A stretch of DNA of 64,000 nt, from NCBI GenBank assembly GCA_022747635.1, contig JAKTNV010000007.1, positions 12,800,997-12,864,996 of the forward strand. Direction: 5' to 3'. Shown here one piece after another: positions 1 through 10,950 of this stretch. This DNA is from Hetaerina americana. Lineage: Eukaryota; Arthropoda; Insecta; Odonata; Calopterygidae. Under the pieces are notes generated by a model that ran no database searches, was not told the DNA's origin, and worked only from the letters and a program-made list of their open reading frames with translations. Numbering within the stretch: position 1 is the first letter of the stretch; every line of letters starts with the position of its first letter. The position numbers and the translations under genes were made by a program.

Positions 1-339
1 TTTATTTTGCTTTCGGCGTTATGGAGTGGAATTTTGCCACGTCATTATTGCTTTGTGGTGGTGTTTTGACAGTTAATTCCAAGGTTGTAATTGCAAGAGT
101 TATTAATTCTTCCCCACTCGGCGACTCACGCGTGATCATATGGGTGGATATTATCATTTATAATTTACGTATGATTGAGTTCAACACGGCAAGGGACATT
201 TCACGTGAGGGCGCAGCCTTAATAATGATTTAAAAAAGTCAAGGCAGGTTTAAAATAAATCCGTGAGGTCAGTTGGTACAAAAGAATCCCATTCTTCGTA
301 GTGATTGAAATTTATTTCTGAATTTTTTGTCATGTAAAG
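1..339. other. Non-coding stretch, nothing recognised
   Basis: AT-rich sequence without a convincing open frame, splice signal or repeat. A 70-residue frame at 21-233 has no recognisable motif and is most likely chance. Confidence 0.5.
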
Positions 340-450
340 AAATCCTAATATTCCAAAGAAACTGCGGGAGATACCGCAACAGTAACTTTTAACGGAGTCA
401 TCCGCTAATGTGCATTGCAATGCAACAATTTCAGAGTGTAAAAATCATCC

Positions 451-512
451 GCCTTGACTGGGATCCGAACCCAGATCCCTCAATATCCGGTCGAGTGCTT
501 TAGCCACTTAAG
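451..512 (-). repeat. Inverted partial copy of the tRNA-like SINE head
   Basis: This is the reverse complement of most of the head at 542-613, from the 3' acceptor strand through the T arm, anticodon arm and D arm. The 5' acceptor strand is missing and is replaced by unrelated sequence at 513 onward. The B box is intact on the minus strand. It begins the minus-strand SINE whose tail extends left to about 352. Confidence 0.65.
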
Positions 513-541
513 AGTTTAGCCATTTCAGAGTTTAAGAGGAC

Positions 542-613
542 GCCTCGATAGCTTAAGTGGCTAAAGCACTCGACCGGATAATGAGGGATCTAGGTTCGGA
601 TCCCAGTCAAGGC
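542..613 (+). repeat. tRNA-like cloverleaf head of SINE
   Basis: A 72-base segment fits tRNA geometry. The acceptor stem GCCTCGA/TCAAGGC has 6 of 7 pairs. The D stem is GCTT/AAGC with a 9-base loop. The anticodon stem is imperfect around the loop CCGGATA, which has C instead of the invariant U33. The variable region is 4 bases and the T stem CTAGG/CCCAG has one mismatch and the loop TTCGGAT. The A box TAGCTTAAGTGG (549-560) and B box GGTTCGGATCC (593-603) match RNA polymerase III promoter boxes. The C at position 33, the weak anticodon stem and the repeat context argue for a SINE head and not a working tRNA gene. Confidence 0.65.
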
Positions 614-654
614 GAATGATTTTTACACTCTGAAATTGTTGCAAATCCTAATAT

Positions 655-2688
655 ATTGAAATCCCTAGCAATAACAAACTATATTCCTAAAATTAAATAT
701 ACGTTTATAAAAAGTCAGAAGAAATTCCTGAAATTCCACCGGTATGGTACTAAAATACTTTTAAAATCCTTCATGTTGGTATTTACTTTTCATGTGAGAA
801 CATCTCCTTGCCGTAGCGCTGAAAGAATTGTAAAGATATTGGCTAGGTCTTTACTCTATATTAAGAATCAGAAAAAGGCTGATGATATTTTTTTCATTCT
901 TTAAATCGGTAAATTTATGGTATGTATTTCAGAGTCATAAAACCAATCGAGAGCCATTTATTGCGTCATTCCAGTTCATACCGTAAATACTAATTTTTTA
1001 GTGTGGGAATTTGCTGCAGATTTTAATCTTTGCGCATGATTTGCAGATATACTTGTGGATGTCTAAAATATTTCCCTATTATCTCAAACCTTCGATGAGT
1101 TTGTTGGTTCGTAGTGACGTTGGATTGTGGGCTATGACGATATATGGATGATAAATGCCCTCGAGATATAATATGGCTCAATTGTCTTAGCGAGCGCGGT
1201 ATTTGTTGCTATTTTTCTGGCGAGAAGTGCACTAGGTGTAATTCAGTCATGGCGCGTGCCTCCTTAAGCTGGCTACGTCCCGGCCTAGCGTAGATACCAT
1301 TCCCGTGTAGTCGTAAATTCAATTTCGTTAGTTCATAAAATGATAATGGAACATCATAGGTAGCCGAACGTGTTTATTGGGGCCTCGTAGGATTCCTAAT
1401 GGATTGCTTTTCATGGTGTCGGTATTTCCGAGGAATTTGTCCTCTGCGGTCCAAGACCTCGCGAGCTGCCGCTCGTGGTTACTCTTCCACCGTGGGCCGC
1501 ACCGATGCCCCCCCCCGCCCCCACGCCTCCTCCCACGGCATCTCCGATGCCCCCATCGCCCTGTTTGCCGCGTGACGACGTCACTGGTGTTGGTGCACGC
1601 ACGCACAGTTCGGCTTGTGTTTGCGCGTCCACTCCGTGCCGATGTGCGTACAAGGGGCCGTTCCCACGACATGCTTTGGCTCTTCTGGTCGGCCGTGTGC
1701 GGCCCTCCGTCGTCCAGGCGGGGAGGAGGAATGAGGCGGGGGGGGGCGGAAAGGGTTTAAAGGAGAGCGCCCTCATCGGGGGCTGTGTGCACAGATCTAT
1801 CCCCTCGAACCGCCGCCCACTCCACCGCGAAGACGGAGTTTGCACCTTCCCGCCCACTCGAGGGCACTTAACTCGGACACGCGGAATGGCAATGGCCCGC
1901 CCGCCTTCGTGAAATGTTCTCGTGTTTGAAGTCCCTCTCCGAGAGTGTATTAGACGTGTGTTTGTCCCTCTTCCTTCGCATCCCCCCCTTCTCCCCCACC
2001 CGGTCCCGTCTCCGCTGAATCTCATCGCTCGACGTCTTTCTCTCCCACGTGTAATATTTCCCGATTTCTCGGCTCATTTGGAGTAGATGGCCGACCCTCA
2101 TGTCTCCAAGTATCCAGTTGCCTTGCCTGTCTAAATGCTAATGTAAATACTCGAGTGCAGGGATATTCTGTAATCCTGTATGCTTTTAGTTTTCCCGGAA
2201 AGCAGAAGAGAAGAGTAAATAAGGAAAGCTTTGTCTAGCCTAAGAGTGTGCTAAAATATTTTCTCGGAAATTGTTACTCTCCCACGTTTGAATCAGCGCA
2301 GAAAATTGGGATCTCAAGGTAGGAAAATAGCCATTGCGAATGAGTTGCTTCCTTTTTGAGTTTTATAATCATTGTATTAAGAATACATTTTTGGTACTGG
2401 CTTAGGTACTGTAGGATTACTTTTGATTTCCATCACCTGCCCATAACTATCGGTAATCTGTGAAGTTAATATTTGTACGCGAGTTGGCGTTTGGGATGTT
2501 TTATTTACATGGTTCACATTTGTGGAAATGCCTTAGATCGTGTGATTCTCCCCGTAGATGCTTCACTACAAGGTTTGATATCTCAGAATTATTGAAATCA
2601 CTTGCTGATATCCCCGCCCGCCTCTTGCGTAAATATGCACCGGTTTAATTTGATTAGAATCATTATTAGCCGCTGCCCGCATCATCAT
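655..2688. other. Non-coding stretch with a GC-rich, CpG-rich core
   Basis: AT-rich flanks surround a CpG-rich tract at about 1450-2010. Open frames run on both strands through the core (up to 204 codons on minus), but they consist of Pro/Arg/Gly/His-rich low complexity, overlap each other and show no domain. They are explained by base composition. The tract could be a CpG island, but I saw no clear core promoter. Confidence 0.45.
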
Positions 2689-2724
2689 CAGGTGATGATG
2701 CGCAGCATCGAAACCATGGTCGTG
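2689..2724 (+). ncRNA. Hammerhead-ribozyme-like motif, degraded core
   Basis: The sequence keeps hammerhead order: a core resembling CUGAUGA but mutated (CAGGTGA, 2689-2695), stem II GATGC/GCATC with a 3-base loop (2697-2709), GAAA (2710-2713), stem III ACC/GGT with a 2-base loop, and the cleavage triplet GTC ending at 2721, followed by GTG. Two of seven conserved core bases are changed, so self-cleavage is unlikely. It aligns with the motifs at 18246-18278 (minus) and 48360-48393, which marks it as part of a dispersed repeat family. Hammerheads of this minimal type are known from Penelope-like elements and retrozymes. Confidence 0.5.
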
Positions 2725-2775
2725 AAATATTAAATCTTTATTGTGTAAGTGTAAACTTTCTTTTTTACCCTCATA

Positions 2776-2800
2776 ATAATAATAATAATAATAATTATAA
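2776..2800. repeat. (ATA)n simple repeat, LINE tail
   Basis: About eight trinucleotide units adjoin the GGGCCC end of the LINE 3' UTR. On the element strand the tail is ATT repeats, in place of poly(A). Confidence 0.75.
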
Positions 2801-2954
2801 TTGGGCCCGTTCGAGCACGATCGGGCATTTATTGTTTCAATTTGTTTTTTTGGGGTGCCTTATGTTTAAACCCCCAATACAATTTCGTAAATTTTACAAA
2901 ATACAAAATATGAGTTACATGCCATTCCTTTCCGTTACTCTCCCCGTTCTTACT

Positions 2955-3878
2955 TTATCTTTTGTTAATAAATCTTTCCAATATTTTCCTAATCGGTTCC
3001 TCATGTAGGTATTGCCGAATTTGTTGGACGTTGTGCAAATACCCAAGGATAGCTTCCAGTTCGCGTCTTTCCTCGGCATAAATTGGGCAATAAAGGACTC
3101 TATGTATTGCCGTGTCCTCCTCCATCATGCATTCACACGTCCCCTCCTTTTTTTTCCCTATTTTCTTGAGGTATGATCTAAACTCCCCGTGGCCCGTTAA
3201 AATTTGCGTAATACCGTTGTAAGTTTTAAAGTTGATCTTCATTCTTTCCTTCACGCTAGGTAAAAATTGTCTGGTTGTTTTACCCTTTTCTAATGTTTCC
3301 CATTCCCGTTCCCACATATCCAGGAAATACGCTCTTATAAAATTCCTGTTCCTGCTCCATTTCTCAGTTGGAGACAAAGCTACATCTCCCAGAGTAGCCT
3401 CTTCCATCTGTTTCATCCGTACCTTGATTCTTCTTTCCTCTATTGAGAACGTTATCGGCTGTATCCCAGTTATTATTTGTAGAGCTTCATTACAGACCGT
3501 ATTGTAGCTCCCGGATATTGCAATTAGGCAAGATCTTTGGGCCTCTTCCAATTTTCTCCGGATTCTGCTGTAATTGAGTCTCTCTCCCCACACCTCACTG
3601 CCGTATGCCAATATTGGGATGGTGACTCCGTTGTATATAGTTCTTAAGCTATTAGTGGTGATGCCAAATCGGTTTCTGCACAGCCTTCTTAAGCAGTTAA
3701 ATATTTTCTTGACCTTGCCTGCTGCGTAATTTGCGTGCTCTTGGAATGTTAGTCTCTCGTCGAATTCAATGCCCAGGTATCTGAATGTGGAGGATCTTTT
3801 GATGTTTTGACCATAGATTTTTATAGTTGGGTTTCGTGACAATTTTTTCCCGAATACGACGTACTTAGTCTTATTCAC
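2955..3878 (-). CDS. Reverse transcriptase C-terminal fragment of a non-LTR retrotransposon
   Basis: The open frame of about 307 residues is uninterrupted. Near the N-terminus it has the RT motif RYLGIEFDE (about residues 34-42), followed by thumb-like sequence with PILAYGSEVWG. The C-terminal part contains ITQILTGHGEFRSYL and a cysteine/histidine knuckle with pattern C-x-C-x8-H-x4-C (about residues 247-263), which is the arrangement usual at the ORF2 end of R1/Jockey-group LINEs. The endonuclease, the palm with the YADD motif and ORF1 are absent, so the copy cannot be autonomous. The missing N-terminus is due to 5' truncation, and the apparent start is only the first start-like codon. The lack of stops suggests a fairly young insertion. 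Confidence 0.8.
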   Translation of the reverse strand: MNKTKYVVFGKKLSRNPTIKIYGQNIKRSSTFRYLGIEFDERLTFQEHANYAAGKVKKIFNCLRRLCRNRFGITTNSLRTIYNGVTIPILAYGSEVWGERLNYSRIRRKLEEAQRSCLIAISGSYNTVCNEALQIITGIQPITFSIEERRIKVRMKQMEEATLGDVALSPTEKWSRNRNFIRAYFLDMWEREWETLEKGKTTRQFLPSVKERMKINFKTYNGITQILTGHGEFRSYLKKIGKKKEGTCECMMEEDTAIHRVLYCPIYAEERRELEAILGYLHNVQQIRQYLHEEPIRKILERFINKR

Positions 3879-3905
3879 AGAAATTTTTAATAGTGGGAAA
3901 GTTTA

Positions 3906-6900
3906 TTTACCATCTGCATTTGAAATATCTCGATCTTGGAAGAATGAAACAGTGGATATAAGTATCGAATTCAAACCGCCATTGGATATTGCTTCTCCCC
4001 CTTTTATTACATCTAGTGCATAACTATAGTATAGGTGGAAATACTAGTATTCATTTTTCTTACCTGCCCATGTAAGGCAACGAAGAGAGTTATTCCAGCG
4101 GCTTCATTTCTACGCAAGTGGGAGAATGAGTATATCTCGAGTCTGGGGGTGAGTTGGCTATTCCCCTTTTAGAGGGATACCCGATCGAAATTAGGGTTTG
4201 GTGGTTCATTACCATAAATTCACTCATCTGGATCTGAAGTTTCAGGTGGCGTAAAGACTTGCTCTGCATCTCCCGCTCGCATTTCGTGTAGAAGGTGTTG
4301 TATCTAGTATTGTGTGTACAGGTATCTAAATGAAGGAAATATAATTAAATTTTCCTAACAGCTACCAATGCCAAGGCAAGAAAATTTCTCGAATGTAATT
4401 CCCTTCAGTACCTACAGCAATTTCTTTTGCTTGAATTTTAGCGGGTAAAGTATCATGGAGTTCATATTAAAGTCAGCCTTAATCCTAAGTAATCTAATTC
4501 CTCCGCCTCCTTAGACCTCTCAATTTAAATACATCAAATCGAGATGTACCACTTGGTGGAATAGTGGAATTACGTGTTTCCTGAAGGGAAACATATATGT
4601 CTACATAATGGAGATCGCCGCGAATTAAAGAAATGGTGGATCACGGTGTTAAAAAGAGCGTGTTTCAATTTCTTTTGTGAACTCGTCCAAAGTGTTCTCG
4701 TGCAGTACCGTGGGAGGGGGGGGGGAGTGTATATTTTCGTGGGAGAAATTATTTTTTTTGGCGTGGAAAGAAACGCCTGGAACTTCGTACTGCTAGATCA
4801 TCCATTTTGTGGACGTAAAACTTTGAGAAATTCCTGTTTAAACGCACCCGGACCCGCAAAGACCACTTATCATTGTGCTCTGCGCACGTGTAATTTCCAT
4901 TTGATTAAAATTTAATTGCGGCAGTTATCGCGAGAGGTCGTTCGTTTAAAAAAAAACTTTTCAAGGAAAAAAATGCAAAGGAGGGGCAGTCAGCCATGCT
5001 TGTTTCGGCTCTTGTTCCTTTGAGCCGGCATACTCGTTCCCAGTAGGTCCATCTATCTCGTGCACCCCCCGCCCGGGAAAAAGGGCGATACTTCCCCCCC
5101 CTCACTCCCCTCTCGGATCCTCCCTCCTCACGCAATCCCTCATTTCCTCCCCCTACCATCGACCTCCCTCCACCCCTCTCTCCCTGGGAAGAATGCCTTT
5201 CCAATCCGTATTTGCCGCTCCCCTTCTCGCACTCACCCTATCTCCCCCCCTTCCCTTTCACGGACTTGGAACGCGAAGTGCGGCAACGCTGGACGTGGTG
5301 GGTGGGTGAGAGGGGGGGGCCTGCCTCCCGGCGGCTCACCCCACGCCCCGCCCCCTTTCCTCTCTCCCATTGGCCGCCACGTCGCCGATACCCCTCCCAA
5401 CCACCGCATCCACCTCCCCCCGCCCGACATTCACGTAACATTTCACGCCCCCTTCGCTGCGACCTCTACCTCCCCAGCCTGCCCTCCTCGCCCCTTCCTC
5501 TTTCTGTGCTTCTGCCGACCTCGCTCCCGCCCCAATCCCCCTTCCCATGCCTCCCCGCACCACACTCTCCCGTAACCTACCCCGGGACGCCTCCGGTCGG
5601 AACCAGTCCGTAATCCCACCCCTCCTCCTCTTACCCTCCGTTGCTCTCAGTTTTTTGGTTTTCCGGCGTCCTTCGGGGGTTTTCATATGTGTAATGTCAA
5701 TATTCGCCTCGTCCCTTCCCTTGCTTTGTGGGGGGCTATTGATGACCGCCGTATCCGATGGGATATTGCAACTCGTCGATTAATATCGACCCTCTGTGGG
5801 TCTCCGTGAGGAATTGGTTTAATCAACATGGTGACGGGGTTGCTGCGTTCCTCGGAGGCGCTGAAGCATTGTCAGGCCAAAGGGAGGGACTATGAATGCA
5901 ACAAAGATGCGGTCGCTCTGGTTATTACGTCCTTCTTTGTTTACTGGTTGGCGGTAGTGAAAATATGCCAATCGTAATTGCATGGTAATCTCCGAGATGA
6001 ATGCCGAAGGGGCTCGCTCGTTCGCCCTAGAGGTAGACCTGATTTTTTTCGTCGTCCAAGTCGCTGTTTCTTAAGTACCGCTCGTAGGCCTAAGGTAAGA
6101 GCGTTACTTGAGCCCTTGTGTGATTAATTTCTTCTTCCCCATGTAATTTTCTCCACGGCACTTTTTTACACCCCTGTATCTAATTTTACTGACTGATTAA
6201 TGCCATTCGCATAGGAGGTACTCAGAATGACGAGAAGAAAAGTTGCAAATTTTGGAAGAACCATAAAAATCACTTGAATTCGTATTCAAGTGAGTACGGA
6301 ATGCTCGCATCAAACCGATAGAGAGCTCTGCTAGGGAAAGCAATTATGAACGAAAGCTCTTGGTCGTCTAGAAGTTCGTTAAATTTAATTTGTCTGTATT
6401 AGCGGTGATTTTATGATGTCCATTGTATGAAATACGTGTACATAATTTACAAGGTTATGGAGACTATGTGCGTCATTCATGAAGTTCAATTCGTATTTAA
6501 TCTAAAGTCGTATTGTGATTGCTTTCAATACTTTTCGTTCATCTACAAAATCCATTTTGTACGCTAAAGAGTAACTTTAGGGTATTTGTCGAACCTGAAA
6601 AGTTTATAATTTTATTGACCTGGAAAAATAATTGAAAGGTCATGAAACTTAGGTAGGCGGTCAACGTAGAAATTGTTTAACTGTCCAGGGACTCTGTTGA
6701 TATGCATCAACGTGACCTCATTAATCGAAATCAATTTTTTGCATTTAGAATATCAAGGAATGCTTGCACAAGATCTCAAATAACATTAAATGTACGTACA
6801 TTTGAGGTTTGCATTGTAAATGGTTTGATTTCTTTCCAAGCATAGTTATACTGGGGTGAAGAATCTTGGAATATTTGGATTGGTATTGGATGGAAATAGT

Positions 6901-7344
6901 GTAAAACTGTGGTCATGTTCTGAAGTTCCCGTTATTGAAATAATTTTTTAACAAAACTAAAAACGAGATCCATATGAAAAAGTATAAGAAACTTCCGTGA
7001 GGTCAGCAACTGTGGAAGAAGCAAGTGGGGTAGATTGCACGTGAGGGAGCGGGATTGCTTGAAAGCTTTGGAGAGTTGCCATGGACTAATAGTCGGATTG
7101 ACACCCATGATGTTGGACATTTACATCGGTAATCTGCCTTAGCTGTTTGTTATTGTAATCCATCTGACAGGTTTTGAAGTGTCAGTCGAGATGGTTGAAT
7201 AGAATTGAATGCTATGGGTTAGAAACGTGTGATTGCAGGGAGTGGAGGAGAGTGCTGTTGTGGGCCAGGGAGTTGCCGTCCCTGCGACTCCGTAATCTGC
7301 CGAGAGGTGAACGAAATGACATTTCATCTGACAGAAGCAGCGCT
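3906..7344. other. Non-coding stretch with a C-rich GC tract
   Basis: Mostly AT-rich and featureless. At 5040-5660 lies a strongly C-rich (plus strand), GC-rich tract with many overlapping Pro/Ser/Arg-rich frames on both strands, which I read as compositional artefacts. Frames at 4574-4915 and 4905-5204 show no recognisable protein. Confidence 0.45.
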
Positions 7345-7401
7345 GCAAGCGTGTGTCCACTCGTAGAGGCGGGGAGCCCGTACGAGTAGACACACGCTTG
7401 C
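7345..7401. repeat. 21-bp inverted repeat, strong hairpin
   Basis: The arms 7345-7365 and 7381-7401 match at 20 of 21 positions (GCAAGCGTGTGTCYACTCGTA) around a 15-base GC-rich loop. It lies in a CpG-rich stretch (about 7240-7550). There is no evidence of coding sequence. It may be the core of a small fold-back element. Confidence 0.65.
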
Positions 7402-10400
7402 AAAGAATGGCGCGGAAAAGTACACCTCCTCTCTGGGTATCGAACGTGGTCCATCGGCTCGGGAATCCGGCACGCACGGAGCCCGCGGGGGGGGGGGGGG
7501 AGTGAGCCAATCGTGCGGGCCTCCCGGTGGGCTCTGAGCGCGGAATCGCAAGCTATTCACCATGTAGCATACTAGTAATGAAATTGCATTTCTCCTCTGC
7601 CTCTTTTTATTATCTTTCCCTCGTCACGTAGAGGCCACAATGGGAGTTGTAAATGCGTCATCTCAGCGTGAAGACGAGGTAAAAGTCACACCCCATCACT
7701 AACCGCGCAAGGGCGCCGGAGAGCACCCCTCCGGCGACCATTTTATTTAATAGTTCTCGCTTGTTTGTTATTTCTGGAGGCAGGAGAAGGTTGAATACTC
7801 AACGGAGGCCATTTGGCGTTGAGCATAATGGACGAGCGGAGAACCAGGAGCCAGCGGGGGTGGGTGGAGGGAAATAAGGACGCCATTCCCACGGAAGTCC
7901 TTAAGAGATTGAAGCCTTTGAGCGCGTCGGGGGAGAAATAAAAACATTGCTGCGTGCACTTAGCGCGCAAGGACGCCGTGGTTAAACTCGTCGCCAAGCT
8001 TAATTGTTTTCATTTGAAGTCTTTGAAATGTTGTCAGTATTATACTGGAAATTCGGTGAAGCTGTGAACCCAGCCATCGCAAATGGTTATGTTCGCAGCT
8101 TCGGGACACGCCGTCCCCATAGTCCAGGCGTCCGTCTAGCCACAGGTGGACGCCTGTGTCGGCTTTAACTGAGGTCTGTCGGCAAAACATTTTCTCACAT
8201 TTTTATGCCTTCTCCCGTTCTTGAAAGGCTCCCCGATATAGTTATTTATATTTATGGTTTTCAGCGTTGTTGGCTTCTCTTTGCTCACCATTTGTCAAGC
8301 CGACAGTGAATACGAAGTATGTCTATAAAGTAACCTCCGTTATGCAATAAAACATACACTCAAATAGGTACAGAAAATGTATTTTTTTCATCTCAAAACT
8401 TACATATTTCTAATATTTTATACATATTCGCCAAACATATTGAAACAACTGTCATATCTCTGAACTAGTTTTCAAATTCCTTCAGCATAAAAATATGCCT
8501 CTTGAGATCTCGATGACGGTATCTTGAAGTACCTCGCCGAGATGAACACGAAATATCAAGTAGCCTAACCTTTCAGGCGTGTTTCCAAGCAACAGAGATG
8601 ATGCTGTATCAATAAAACCCTAGGTCATGATAAATACGAATGATACGAATTGAACCAGTGAAAATGCCCATTTTTGTGTTCTTATGGCGAACAAACCAGT
8701 GCGCAAAAATTCGCATTCAGTGAAACATGCCTTGGCTAAAATGCAGAGCTGATAATTTTAGGTAATTCGCACGAAAGACTACTGTGAAAAATACTTACGA
8801 CACTCATTTTATGTAAATGGATAGAGCAAATATCTTTATCTCAACTTCCTTTAGTCGGTTTAAGGGTTAAAAAAGGATGTTTTAGCCGTGATTTTCTCGT
8901 ACATCTTCAAATCGTTGATAGAGGCTTTGACTTTCCTTTAAAATTTAAGGGTAAAATTATTTTTCTTCTTCAAAGTTGACAAGTAAATTACAAATCAACT
9001 TCTTTGAACTTTTTTTTCTTTTCGATTGTATTCGGTTCAAGTTTGGACGTGCTTGTATTGTTTTTTGGATTCGTTTCTCGTGTTTTTTTCTGGGAGACTT
9101 TATTCTATGCGCGACGTTTGCTAAGCGTGGAAGGAATGAAATTTCCTATTTCAGAATGAATTACACCTTGAAATATGAAATGTCAACCGTGTGACCAAAG
9201 AATTATCTTACATTTTAGGGACGGGGATTAATGGCGGAAGAAAATTTATCCATGCTCACCATATTTTTCACCTTGTTCGCGTATTTCATTCTTGTATAAT
9301 GTTGGTGCGTTTTTTTAGGCAATAAGACAGGTATTTTCATTTGTCTAGTATCCTGAGGGCTAGCCCACCATGTCAAACTCCACCGCGATGGGCTTATAAA
9401 TGGGAGAAATGGAACGGACAACTGTGATGGGTGCTTCTGGCAAAGTCGTCCGTACATATTGAGCGAGAGATGAAAAAATTTCGGAGAATAAATCGACGAG
9501 ATGCTCATAAAATAGACCGGCGGTAGAAATAAAGGATCTGCGCGACTGAAAAAAAGTCGGGGGAAATTTAAAACTGAATTCATATAGCCGCCCTCTAAGA
9601 GCCATTTTCCAGCGCGCATTATTGGTAACCTTCAGTAGTTATCATTTGTCCAAAATCTATGGAAAATTTCACGTCCGAAATTTCATACGAGCGCATGCAT
9701 TTTTTTTAGTGGCAGACGAATGTATGTAAATGGATCAGATCGGTGCGAAGGGTGATGTAATGAGTGCTGCAGTCCTTCATCATCATCACTGCTCATCCTA
9801 AAATTGATTTGACGTAGCTTTCCGCTCTATTCCTCTATCGGTCAATCTCTTCTGGTCCACATGTTTCTTCTCTTTGACGCCTGTCATTACTTTTTCCCCG
9901 GCTCTCGTCCGGGGGTCTAGTACTTCCGGTTCACTTTTCTCTGGACGATTGTCTTCAACGCGCCGTCGCGTCTTCGAATGCGTCTGATGAGGATTACCCT
10001 TCTTCTTTTTAACAGTTCACATGGGACTCCTGTCTTCTCCCACTCTCCTCAGAAAACTCTCGCGTTAGTTGGGAGGAGAGAACGATTTTGCCATTGCAAT
10101 TTTCTCTCTCTCAGCTGCCGTAATCGTCTATGACTTGATGTCACGGAGAAGATTGCTCCAGATATAAGATACACCTTGAAAGTCTGCAGAAATACATGTA
10201 AATGACTTCTTTTTTTACGAAATCAAAAATATCTTGTTTTCCGCCAATGTTTGATAAATTTTGAGCGACGCTGAATGGGTTTTGTTTGACACGCGAGTGC
10301 TCGGGAAGGAAAAGAATGCCTCAGTTCGCGAAGGTAGTGAGAGTAAGTGAGTGAGTGAGTGAACGGCGACCCTTTCAGTCGTCGGCGTTGAGCACGCCCC

Positions 10401-10860
10401 CGTGGCAAATGCCTTCTTTTCTGCGCGAGTGCAGCTGCCAGCGGCCCGACGTTAAAAGGTCTCCTCCACCTGCCGGAAGAGATGGGAAGTAAGAGAGGCG
10501 TATTTGCGGGCGCTAATTAGACCATCTTGGGGCGAGCCTATTTGCGGAGAGTAACCAGCGCGCTTAAAGCCAATAAAGTGCCGCGAGTGTGTTTTGAGTG
10601 CCGATGCAGTGTGCGGGGAGTAGGTTGGGGGGTGGGGTGGAAGCGCGGTTTGTTTGCCAATACATTTGCGTCGATTCGGATGTGCGCGCGGATATTCGCA
10701 GATCCCTTGCGAAAGAGGACGCGCCCCGCACCCTTTTTGAAATGCGAGCGAGGTCGGAGAGCGAGTCGGCATTGGTGTACCCAAGGGGGGCGGTCGGAGA
10801 TCGTGTGCACCCCTAGCTAGTCGCGTTTGGAGCCGATTTAGGCTGTGGCCTTAAAGGAAC
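7402..10860. other. Non-coding stretch
   Basis: It holds a G-homopolymer at about 7488-7500, a 9-bp hairpin (CAGGCGTCC/GGACGCCTG) near 8126-8155 and a CpG-rich tract at 10370-10810. Frames in the CpG-rich tract on both strands are Arg/Pro-rich and mutually overlapping. Nothing else is recognised. Confidence 0.4.
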
Positions 10861-10950
10861 GGGTGTTCTCTACTCATTCCCTTTATGCAATAGCAAGTGT
10901 TCTCTTTCACTTGAAAGTGAAATTGCACATTTCATTGCAAAAGAACACCC
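10861..10950. repeat. Small fold-back sequence
   Basis: The short arms GGGTGTTCT (10861-10869) and AGAACACCC (10942-10950) are inverted. Between them lies a second palindrome, TTTCACTTGAAAGTGAAA. It may be a short MITE-like remnant. No target duplication is evident. Confidence 0.35.

Larger units (their letters stand above)
340..654. repeat. Inverted composite tRNA-derived SINE with 12-bp target duplication
   Basis: The unit at 352-642 is bounded by the direct repeat AAATCCTAATAT (340-351 and 643-654), so it inserted as one piece. Its left part is a minus-strand element: a tail (about 352-450) followed by a tRNA-like head (451-512). Its right part is a plus-strand tRNA-like head (542-613) plus the first about 29 bases of the same body, then truncation. 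The two heads face each other across a spacer of about 29 bases, so the transcript would fold into a long hairpin. The same tail recurs at 28684-28780 and 29808-29954. Seen: the repeat arms and target duplication. Inferred: origin by retrotransposition of a self-inverted product. Confidence 0.75.
2776..3898 (-). mobile_element. 5'-truncated R1/Jockey-group non-LTR retrotransposon
   Basis: This minus-strand element contains the C-terminal part of a reverse-transcriptase ORF (2955-3898), a 3' UTR of about 150 bases and a 3' tail of (ATT)n at about 2776-2800. The 5' end lies near 3890-3900, where the frame meets a stop at 3903-3905 and similarity to reverse transcriptase ends. No target duplication could be recognised. 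A second, related 3' end with the same kind of tail lies at 63903-64000, also on the minus strand. Confidence 0.75.

Noticed and set aside
542..613. Functional tRNA gene
   Set aside because: The geometry is good, but C at position 33, a weak anticodon stem and its place in a repeated composite element point to a SINE head.
1411..2025. 204-codon minus-strand frame
   Set aside because: It lies in a CpG-rich tract with equally long frames on the plus strand and consists of Gly/Arg/Pro low complexity without a domain.
5060..5575. 171-codon plus-strand frame
   Set aside because: Pro/Ser/His-rich product of a C-rich tract, with several overlapping frames in other phases. No splice-supported structure.
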